A DNA stretch of 13,228 nucleotides, from assembly GCA_002421425.1 (NCBI GenBank), contig DIJZ01000022.1:178055-191282 (forward strand), in the 5' to 3' direction. Below, piece by piece: positions 1 to 5,857 of the stretch. This DNA is from Caldifarciminota bacterium UBA5631. GTDB lineage: Bacteria; Hydrothermota; Hydrothermia; UBA1063. Positions within the stretch are counted from its first letter, which is position 1, and every line of letters starts with the position of its first letter. A model generated the notes under the pieces. That model did no database searches and was not told the DNA's origin. It saw only the letters and a program-made list of their open reading frames with translations. Made by a program: the position numbers and the translations under genes.

Positions 1-1
1 T

Positions 2-355
2 TACAAGGGGCTTGATATGTTAGGCAAGTCTACTGCAGTAACAGCAATTTTTATGCTCGGTCTTTTCCTTTATGGAAAAAAGTACAGAAAGATTGTTTCT
101 GGGTTACTGCTGTCGTTATTGCGAGTTGTTTTGGTACCCATCGTTACTTACGTAATTGCAAGGTCTTTTGGCCTTTCAGGCGATGTGTTAAATATTACAG
201 TCCTGCTATCGGCAATGCCTGTTGCCATAACGATGATTACAATAACTCAGAAGTATGATTTTGAAAAGGACCTTTTTGCAAACATAGTAATGGTAAGCAG
301 TCTGAGTGCACTTGTATACCTGAATCTAATAAGGTTTATTCTTGGGGTGAGGTGA
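2..355 (+). CDS. AEC-family (auxin efflux carrier-like) permease, C-terminal part
   Basis: This is the last 117 residues of an inner-membrane transporter; the reading frame is already open at base 2, so the true start lies upstream of the window. Known AEC permeases move organic acids or related anions and have about 10 membrane helices. Visible here are four hydrophobic segments, the AEC-like opening (LDMLGKSTAVTAIFMLG), a family-like 'SAMPVAITM' stretch, then 'KYDFEKDLFANIVMVSSLSAL', which matches the usual AEC ending in which an acidic and aromatic turn precedes the last helix. The Met at base 17 is internal to the domain and is unlikely to be the real start. Substrate cannot be told. The gene converges on the barrel gene that ends at 414. 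Confidence 0.72.
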   Translation, partial: YKGLDMLGKSTAVTAIFMLGLFLYGKKYRKIVSGLLLSLLRVVLVPIVTYVIARSFGLSGDVLNITVLLSAMPVAITMITITQKYDFEKDLFANIVMVSSLSALVYLNLIRFILGVR

Positions 356-358
356 TTA

Positions 359-394
359 GGCTGCGTGGCCAGGATTCATCCCTTAGCCCGCGCC
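359..394. terminator. GC-rich imperfect hairpin between convergent genes (possible terminator)
   Basis: The 58-bp gap between the permease stop and the barrel-gene stop holds a GC-rich stretch in AT-richer surroundings. It can fold on itself: GGC 359-361 with GCC 392-394, GCG 363-365 with CGC 389-391, GGC 367-369 with GCC 386-388, and GGA 372-374 with TCC 379-381, with single-base bulges. No T-run follows on either strand, so it is not a standard intrinsic terminator. Its position between convergent genes suggests a role in ending transcription or stabilising 3' ends. This is inference. Confidence 0.3.
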
Positions 395-413
395 GTTCTC
401 AATTAGTGCAAGC

Positions 414-1685
414 TTAAAAGAAGAACCTGAACTGTGCAATAAATGGTTTTACAGTTTTTATAGAACTGAAATAGTTCAAATCGCTTCCGAACGCAGTCAT
501 ATAAGATATTGTTATGTAAATGTTTTCTCCGGTGTTATATTCTACCTGGGGAAGAACGATCCAGGTGGTGGACTGACTCCTGTGTTCCATAATTCCCGTC
601 ACTGAGAATTTCAAAGAAAGGAGTGGAAATCTTTTTTCTATTCTTGTCATTAGATAATCTCCAGGGGTCTTTTCCGTTATGGTCCCCAGTTTCAGCTTCC
701 TTTCAAAGTCCATACCGTGGATGTACTGAGCATTCACGTACCAGTTTCTTTTGAAAGTGTAATCTATGCCTGTGGTAACTCGTATATAAGGGTCTTTTGA
801 CGCAACGGTATCACGTGTTACGATTACAAGGTTCCCATTTTCGAAAACCGGAATGTAGAGACGTGTTTTGAACTCATCAGGCACATTCAGGGCTCCTTCA
901 AACCAGAATCCTATCTTCTTAAACTCACCTGCAAAGTCTATCCCCGCAGCTTTGATTCTGTTGAAGCCGAAGGTATCGGTGATGCCGAAACCAGCGGCAA
1001 CAGGGAGGGGGAGTTTCTCGAATCCTCGGAATCCTGTAATTCCTACATCAATACCAATGATATTTCCTGATATCCTTGCAGCCACCTGGGTATTCATCAC
1101 TTCTGGTTCAGGTGTTATAATTTTCCCTGAGTACCTGAATTTCATAAAGGTTGTATCTTCTGGAACAAGTGCGGGGCTAAACAAAGGAATTGCACATATC
1201 TCTATATTGAAGAAATCATTGATGTAATAAACTACATCTAAATTAACATTTGGGACTTTCTCCCCAAATTCAAGGAAATTTGAAAAATCAGGCGGATTGA
1301 CGAAGTCCACAGGGTTGATTTTGTAAGCCCGACCCCATGCAACTCGTTTTTTCCCGAAGCTAAGGTCGATGTTGTCAACGATAAACTTTGATTGTGTGAG
1401 ATACGCTTCATTTATATACAGGGAGTTCCTCGAGTAAAGATGACTCTGAAAGAGGTCAACATAACTTTCTATATGTGGAGAAAACGAGAAACGGTATCCC
1501 AATGACACAATAGAGAAAGTATTTGATGAACTATTTTCAAATTTAATCATAATTTGGTTTGGTATAAAATTCCCGTACTGAACGGGTTTTATTGCAGTGT
1601 TGAATGGCAGGTACAGGTTTGCCTCACCGCTGAAATACCTCTCAGAGGTTGCCATAAGTATTACTGTTAGCATAATGGTATTCAT
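414..1685 (-). CDS. Outer-membrane beta-barrel protein (DUF1302-like), partner of the RND exporter
   Basis: A 423-residue protein with a short hydrophobic N-terminus (residues about 1-16) that can serve as a signal peptide. After it come alternating polar and hydrophobic strands rich in Tyr and Phe, and the chain ends in FRFFF, the terminal-aromatic signal typical of barrels inserted by the BAM machinery. The stretch around residues 110-150 (GKKRVAWGRAYKINPVDF, then a PPDF motif) recalls DUF1302-type barrels that accompany RND pumps; that match is from memory and moderate. The start is supported by GGAGG seven bases upstream of the ATG, and the gene begins 17 bp after the LolA-like gene stop. 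It is last in the four-gene operon. Probable role: outer-membrane acceptor or channel for what the pump exports. A porin-like role for another solute cannot be excluded. Confidence 0.72.
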   Translation of the reverse strand: MNTIMLTVILMATSERYFSGEANLYLPFNTAIKPVQYGNFIPNQIMIKFENSSSNTFSIVSLGYRFSFSPHIESYVDLFQSHLYSRNSLYINEAYLTQSKFIVDNIDLSFGKKRVAWGRAYKINPVDFVNPPDFSNFLEFGEKVPNVNLDVVYYINDFFNIEICAIPLFSPALVPEDTTFMKFRYSGKIITPEPEVMNTQVAARISGNIIGIDVGITGFRGFEKLPLPVAAGFGITDTFGFNRIKAAGIDFAGEFKKIGFWFEGALNVPDEFKTRLYIPVFENGNLVIVTRDTVASKDPYIRVTTGIDYTFKRNWYVNAQYIHGMDFERKLKLGTITEKTPGDYLMTRIEKRFPLLSLKFSVTGIMEHRSQSTTWIVLPQVEYNTGENIYITISYMTAFGSDLNYFSSIKTVKPFIAQFRFFF

Positions 1686-1702
1686 TTTAAAACCTCCAGC
1701 CT

Positions 1703-2386
1703 TTAGAATCCTTTCAGTTTTCTTAAAGTAAACTCTTCATCAGTCAGGCCCCTGTCTAACTCTATTTTCTCAATTCTCATTATAGTTTTGTGGTTGTCTT
1801 TGATATTTTTTACCCTGGTTTCCAGAGGAATGTTGTACTTCCCTACTTTGGTGATGTTCGCCATCTCCATTACTTTGACGGTAATTCCTGCTTTTTGAAA
1901 TTCAATTGTCACGGGAATGTAAGATTGCTTATCTATGGTTACTATAATGTAATCATATCCACTGAAGTTGGATTTTGATTTGATTCTATATTGCTTTTCA
2001 TTCTCTTCGAGAATTTCCGATTCTTCTTGCTTGTAGGTGCTTTTCCCCATCTCTTCATAGGAAAGGTCGGTATCCAGGAATTGTGAGTTCTTCACGTGAG
2101 ATGCTATTCTGGTTACCCTTTTGAACGAAGGAAGATACACGTACATTTCGTCTTCGGAGAGAGACAAGAAAGAAATCCCTCTATCTTCCAAGGGATACGA
2201 GAACTTTATCAAGCGTTTTTCTCCTTTTTGCATCAAAGTAGCTTTCCTTTCCTTTGTCATACCGCGTGAATCAATTGTTACTATAACCATTTCTGCGGTT
2301 TCATCCTTCGGCGCGTTCATCACGGAATCGACCTTTGCCAGGATTTCCTTTGCACTAAGTGACATTAGCAGCATGAGCCACCACAT
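1703..2386 (-). CDS. LolA-like periplasmic lipid carrier (outer-membrane lipoprotein-sorting family)
   Basis: A 227-residue protein with a short hydrophobic leader (residues 1-12) lacking the usual basic n-region, then 'SAKEILAKVDSVMNAP', the normal opening of the LolA-like domain. Family features include 'DRGISFLSLSEDEMYVYLPSFKRV' at about residues 68-91 (split here: DRGISFLSL and EDEMYVYLPSFKRV) and 'FLDTDLSYEEM', which corresponds to the conserved SDFTYEDM-type motif. The pattern fits a one-domain half-barrel that holds a lipid or acyl chain and crosses the periplasm. The start is set by a GGAGG about nine bases upstream, one base after the exporter stop codon, so the two are translationally linked. 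In other bacteria this family is often encoded next to MMPL/RND pumps. Cargo is unknown; true LolA (lipoprotein carrier of the Lol system) is less likely because LolB and LolCDE are not nearby. Confidence 0.85.
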   Translation of the reverse strand: MWWLMLLMSLSAKEILAKVDSVMNAPKDETAEMVIVTIDSRGMTKERKATLMQKGEKRLIKFSYPLEDRGISFLSLSEDEMYVYLPSFKRVTRIASHVKNSQFLDTDLSYEEMGKSTYKQEESEILEENEKQYRIKSKSNFSGYDYIIVTIDKQSYIPVTIEFQKAGITVKVMEMANITKVGKYNIPLETRVKNIKDNHKTIMRIEKIELDRGLTDEEFTLRKLKGF

Positions 2387-2387
2387 A

Positions 2388-5051
2388 TTAGTTACCCTCC
2401 TTATTTGAGTATTTTTGAATATAACGGGGCTTGAACCTTAAAATAAGGGAGGGTAGGGTGGTCAAAGCACAAAAAGCACTGATGAGCATTGTCGCTGCTA
2501 CCATTAGGCCAAACCTTCCAATGGGTATTAACTGTGCCCCCAGAAGAGCTAAAAATCCGCTCCCCACTGAGAATGCATTTATTAGAATTGCTTGTCCCGA
2601 AGTTTCTATTGTTTCTATTACTGCTGCCTCAAGGCTTACTCCCTTCTTGACTTCCTCCCGTAACCTGGAATTGAAATGAATCACGTAGTCAATTCCGATT
2701 CCCACAGCAAGGGAGAAAATCAGCGCCGTTGCCTCGTCAAGTGGAATTTGAAAGACTTCCATAATTCCAAAGTTCAGAATTATTGTAAGAATTATTGGAA
2801 TTATAGAAATAACAGCCCCTGTGAAAGTGCGCAGTTGCAACAGAACTATAAAGAATATGACAACGAGACTTATGGCAAGGGATGAGACCATAGTCATAAT
2901 AAGTTTGTCGTTCAGACGCTGGAGAACCTTCGGAAATCCAGTTACTCTGATTTCAATATCCGGGGAAGGAGCTCGATTTCTATATTCAAATATCTGGTAA
3001 AGGTCTCCTTGAATTTGTTTCCTGAAAGTTGAGTCAACTTGATTCCCAGCGACAAGATTTTCATAATTTAGTTTCACAAAACTTTCAACTCTGTGCCTCT
3101 CAACCAGGAATTCCAACTGACTGCCAAAATATTCTGCATTTTCTGGGCCAAGGACCGATTCAATTTCTCCAAAATTCCCTCGCAAAAAGGCTCTTGTGAG
3201 GTATTGTGCTAATTTTTCATTACGTCTTCTTATCAGGTTTTCGTTAAACAAGAAGTCATCCACGTCGCGCACAAGGATTGTAGTATCGATTTGAGAAACG
3301 GGTGTCAGAGTAATTGAATCAACTGTAATACCTGCGTTTTCGAGGTCAATTTTCAGAATTTCCATCAGTATATTTTCTGGAGGCAAATTGTTTCTCAGAA
3401 CGAGATTCTCAATCTCTTCAATTCCTCTGGTAAGAGTATCCGTATTTTCGCTGGGAATATACACATGAATTGTGGCTTCCCCCTTGTCAGATGTTATAAA
3501 GAATCTGAGACTTTTCTGGCCTTCCAGCAGAAAGTATAGATTATCGACCTCCTCCTGAGTAGAGGGAATTCCGTAAAACCCGTTAAAACTGTAATTTGTT
3601 TCCATGAGAAAGGAAAGAATAGATTGGGTTTTTGAGAAGAGACTTGAATTTCCCAGTTGCTTCTGTATGTAGAGCATCTGAAGAAGGTTATCGGGATTTC
3701 GAAGGTCGCCTTTAACACTCAGAATTACTGGATTACTTCCTCCGAACCTCTCTGAAGTTATTCTGAGTGCTTTCTTTATCTCTGTATGGGGTTTGAAATA
3801 CTCCATCATATTTACTTCTCTTCTTATCGCTGGGATGAAGGCTATTGTTACCACTGCAAGGATCGCACCTGCGATGATGAGGTATTTCTCGAAGGCCACT
3901 ACAATCGATGAGAGAGGCTTTATAAGTTTTCTGGAAAGTTTTACGGCTTGCTCTTTGACTGGTTTTCCTGTGTAGAATATCTTGAGTAGTATTGGAGTTA
4001 AAGTAATAGCCAACAGAAAGCTAACAAACACTCCCCATGCTGTGTAATAACCGAATTCTCTCACCGGAACGAGGCTCGAGGTTGAGAAGGAAAGAAAACT
4101 GACGAGAGTAGTCATGGCGGCGAGAAAGACAGAGTAAAGAGAGTGTTTCAGGGTTTCCTCGAGGTTGTGGTCTTCGTAAAATCTGTTTATGATGTGTATA
4201 CTGTAAGCACTTCCTACGGAGATAAGAATTACTGGCATCAGGTTTGAGATAATGGAGAATTTTTTACCGGAAATAACTACAAGGCCAACGGTCCAGATCA
4301 CGGCGATGAGGACACTGGAGAGTGGTATAAATACTCCCGAAAATCTCCTGAAGCCAATAGTTAAGACAACAATTACAAGAAATGCAGTGATGGGAACAAG
4401 GGTGAACAGATCTTTCAATATTGTGTGGTTTACGAAATACATAACCAGGGGCAATCCTGAATAGTATATCTTGTATTTATGATTTAGTTTCTTGGTGAGT
4501 TTTATTATTTTTGAGGCTATTTCCTGGGAATTAGTCTGTTCGTCTAAATTTGCAGTAATGCAAGTGTATTTTCCATCTTTTGAAATGATGTTTCCTGCAT
4601 ACAGGTTATTTGAGGTGACATACTCTTTTAATGACTGAAGTTCTGCCCTTTCTTCTGGAATTCTTTCTCCAATTAGCGGGGCAATTTCAACCTGATTTCC
4701 CACTTTCTTAATGTTAAGGGTGGAGATAATGGACTGAGTGAAGTTAACTCCCTCAAGGTTTCCTATTGAATCTTCCAGTTCTTTAATAAATCTCAGAGTG
4801 CTCAAGGTAAAAATTGAATCTGACTCGACAATGATAAGGGCTGTAGTTTTGCTTAAGAATTTCTCTCCAATGGACTTATATTCCTTTACGATGGGATCCT
4901 TCTCTGAGAAAAATGAAAGGAGATCAGAATTCGTTCTAATTTGAGGAATGTGGGCCCCTAAGAATATTGTTGCAAGACCTATGAATATGCTTATAGGGAT
5001 CCATCTTTTGTTGATAGCTTCTGCGAGGTTAATAAATTTCTTCCACTTCAT
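2388..5051 (-). CDS. RND-superfamily exporter, MMPL/HpnN-like
   Basis: An 887-residue inner-membrane pump with the twofold 1+5 helix plan of RND transporters. Likely helices are at about 17-35, 215-233, 240-261, 270-288, 305-325, 335-357, 389-408, 717-739, 744-765, 774-794, 818-838 and 846-869. TM10 carries GIGIDYVIHFNSR with Asp788, the expected proton-relay position; the TM4 counterpart reads SVGSAYSIHIINR, with Ser-Ala instead of Asp, as I recall for MMPL/HpnN-type pumps. The second periplasmic loop (about 409-716) is some 130 residues longer than the first (36-214). The family exports lipids, hopanoids or other hydrophobic compounds using the proton gradient. It overlaps the regulator gene by 4 bp (ATGA), and the LolA-like gene starts just after it, so pump and carrier are probably made together. 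No membrane-fusion protein is visible, consistent with hand-off to a LolA-like carrier. Confidence 0.9.
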   Translation of the reverse strand: MKWKKFINLAEAINKRWIPISIFIGLATIFLGAHIPQIRTNSDLLSFFSEKDPIVKEYKSIGEKFLSKTTALIIVESDSIFTLSTLRFIKELEDSIGNLEGVNFTQSIISTLNIKKVGNQVEIAPLIGERIPEERAELQSLKEYVTSNNLYAGNIISKDGKYTCITANLDEQTNSQEIASKIIKLTKKLNHKYKIYYSGLPLVMYFVNHTILKDLFTLVPITAFLVIVVLTIGFRRFSGVFIPLSSVLIAVIWTVGLVVISGKKFSIISNLMPVILISVGSAYSIHIINRFYEDHNLEETLKHSLYSVFLAAMTTLVSFLSFSTSSLVPVREFGYYTAWGVFVSFLLAITLTPILLKIFYTGKPVKEQAVKLSRKLIKPLSSIVVAFEKYLIIAGAILAVVTIAFIPAIRREVNMMEYFKPHTEIKKALRITSERFGGSNPVILSVKGDLRNPDNLLQMLYIQKQLGNSSLFSKTQSILSFLMETNYSFNGFYGIPSTQEEVDNLYFLLEGQKSLRFFITSDKGEATIHVYIPSENTDTLTRGIEEIENLVLRNNLPPENILMEILKIDLENAGITVDSITLTPVSQIDTTILVRDVDDFLFNENLIRRRNEKLAQYLTRAFLRGNFGEIESVLGPENAEYFGSQLEFLVERHRVESFVKLNYENLVAGNQVDSTFRKQIQGDLYQIFEYRNRAPSPDIEIRVTGFPKVLQRLNDKLIMTMVSSLAISLVVIFFIVLLQLRTFTGAVISIIPIILTIILNFGIMEVFQIPLDEATALIFSLAVGIGIDYVIHFNSRLREEVKKGVSLEAAVIETIETSGQAILINAFSVGSGFLALLGAQLIPIGRFGLMVAATMLISAFCALTTLPSLILRFKPRYIQKYSNKEGN

Positions 5052-5611
5052 CTTAGTTTTTCAAGAAGTTTTGAAAGTTTTTCCTCCAGAGAGTCTATCT
5101 TTTTCTCAATCCCCTTTATTTCCTCACGAGTCACAAAATTCTCCTTATTTTCCAGCATCACTTCTTTTATTTTTTGAGCCAGAGCATTTCTTGAGTCTTT
5201 CAGTGTCCCCCAGAGTTCTTCTACGATTTTTTCCTTTTCTTCCACTGAAACTTTGCCTTCCTTTGCCATTTTGTCTACAAACTTGACGACCATTTCTTTT
5301 GAGATTGAAAAGAAACTCACCGATTCACTTATGGTTTTCTGAACGAGGTCCACCATTGCTGTGGATCCACTGGTGATTAATTCTTTCAGTATCTCTGTGA
5401 TGTGAGATTGGCTTTTCTTTGATTTTTCGAGTTCGACGATGACCTGAGCCATGGTAATGTTTGTAATATCCTCACCAGATTCGTTGTCAATAACCTGGAC
5501 ATCAATGCCCGAGGCTATCAGTTCGGCCAGTTCCTCAAGGGTTATGTTCTTTGAGGTTCTCATGTCGTATAACCTTCTATTGGAGTATTTCTTAATAATT
5601 CTCTTTTCCAT
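5048..5611 (-). CDS. PhaR-type DNA-binding regulator with phasin-like C-terminal region
   Basis: A 187-residue protein. Residues 3-62 match the polyhydroxyalkanoate synthesis regulator DNA-binding domain: YSNRRLYD (9-16), TLEELAELI (24-32), V.VID (38-42) and GEDIT (46-50). Residues about 88-187 are helical and charged, with 'VDKMAKEGKVSVEEKEKIV', then 'VTREEIKGIEKKIDSLEEKL', resembling phasin-type amphipathic and coiled-coil tails. Known PhaR proteins repress phasin and their own genes and are released when they bind PHA granules. Here the gene leads an exporter operon and no phaC, phaP or other PHA gene is visible. The start ATG has GGAGGTG just upstream. Three tandem 13-bp TGC-rich repeats lie between promoter and gene, so autorepression is likely. 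The ligand is unknown; another lipid or polymer surface is plausible inference. Confidence 0.88.
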   Translation of the reverse strand: MEKRIIKKYSNRRLYDMRTSKNITLEELAELIASGIDVQVIDNESGEDITNITMAQVIVELEKSKKSQSHITEILKELITSGSTAMVDLVQKTISESVSFFSISKEMVVKFVDKMAKEGKVSVEEKEKIVEELWGTLKDSRNALAQKIKEVMLENKENFVTREEIKGIEKKIDSLEEKLSKLLEKLR

Positions 5612-5637
5612 AACACCTCCGTTTATTTAGTGTTGTA

Positions 5638-5676
5638 CTTACGCACTGCACTTGTGCATTGCATTTATGCATTGCA
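5638..5676 (-). repeat. Three tandem 13-bp repeats, candidate PhaR-type operator
   Basis: On the - strand three adjacent units read TGCAATGCATAAA (5676-5664), TGCAATGCACAAG (5663-5651) and TGCAGTGCGTAAG (5650-5638), consensus TGCARTGCRYAAR with no spacer. A half-match TGCATAAG lies further upstream at 5739-5732. The array covers the predicted transcription start of the regulator operon. PhaR proteins of other bacteria are known to bind TGC-containing sequences near their own promoters. That this array is bound by the adjacent gene product is inference, but the position and repetition are seen directly. Confidence 0.72.
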
Positions 5677-5678
5677 AA

Positions 5679-5707
5679 ATTTTAATTTCCTTGCCACAAA
5701 ATGTCAA
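5679..5707 (-). promoter_or_regulatory. Sigma-70-type promoter of the regulator-exporter operon
   Basis: TTGACA at 5707-5702, a 17-bp spacer and TAAAAT at 5684-5679 (five of six to TATAAT) on the - strand. Transcription would begin near 5672, inside the first of the three 13-bp repeats, leaving a leader of about 60 nt before the ATG at 5611. A protein bound to the repeats would block initiation. Confidence 0.75.
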
Positions 5708-5802
5708 GTTTCGCTACCTGAATGTCGATTACTTATGCAAATGTGCTGTCAGGAATGGTTGTGAACTTGTAAGTCATTGACATATAATACGTTATGTGCT
5801 TA

Positions 5803-5831
5803 TTGACAAAATAGCTTTTCGGTGATAAAAT
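5803..5831 (+). promoter_or_regulatory. Sigma-70-type promoter of the secreted-protein gene
   Basis: TTGACA at 5803-5808, a 17-bp spacer and TAAAAT at 5826-5831, the same elements and spacing as the divergent promoter at 5707-5679. Transcription would start near 5838, giving a leader of about 20 nt and showing that the in-frame GTG at 5822 cannot be the translation start from this promoter. Confidence 0.72.
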
Positions 5832-5845
5832 TGCTTATCATAACA

Positions 5846-5852
5846 AGGGAGG
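5846..5852 (+). promoter_or_regulatory. Ribosome binding site that fixes the start at 5858
   Basis: AGGGAGG lies five bases before the ATG at 5858. It selects that ATG over the in-frame GTG at 5822, which has no comparable site and sits inside the promoter. Confidence 0.8.
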
Positions 5853-5857
5853 TTATA

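Noticed and set aside
17..355. ATG at 17 as the start of a small complete membrane protein.
   Set aside because: The frame is open to base 2 and the sequence before the ATG (YKGLD) continues the AEC-family pattern, so this is the end of a longer permease.
371..383. Sequence resembling a tRNA T-arm (GGATTCATCCC).
   Set aside because: No T-loop consensus, no anticodon arm and no acceptor stem can be formed around it within the 58-bp gap.
868..1227. Open frame of 119 codons on the + strand within the barrel gene.
   Set aside because: It is antisense to a well-supported coding region, has no family resemblance and no plausible ribosome site; it is a by-product of the codon use on the other strand.
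1703..2386. The LolA-like gene as true lolA of the lipoprotein pathway.
   Set aside because: Its position between an RND pump and a barrel, and the SDFTYEDM-like motif, fit the pump-associated LolA-like family better, and no other Lol gene is nearby.
5777..5788. TTGACA directly followed by TATAAT (5777-5788) as a promoter.
   Set aside because: The two hexamers abut with no spacer, so they cannot work as a -35/-10 pair. TATAAT might function only with the weak TTGTGA further upstream.
5822..5857. In-frame GTG at 5822 as start of the secreted protein.
   Set aside because: It lies within the promoter, before the predicted transcription start, lacks a ribosome site and would put 12 residues in front of a clear signal peptide. 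ATG at 5858 has AGGGAGG at the right distance.
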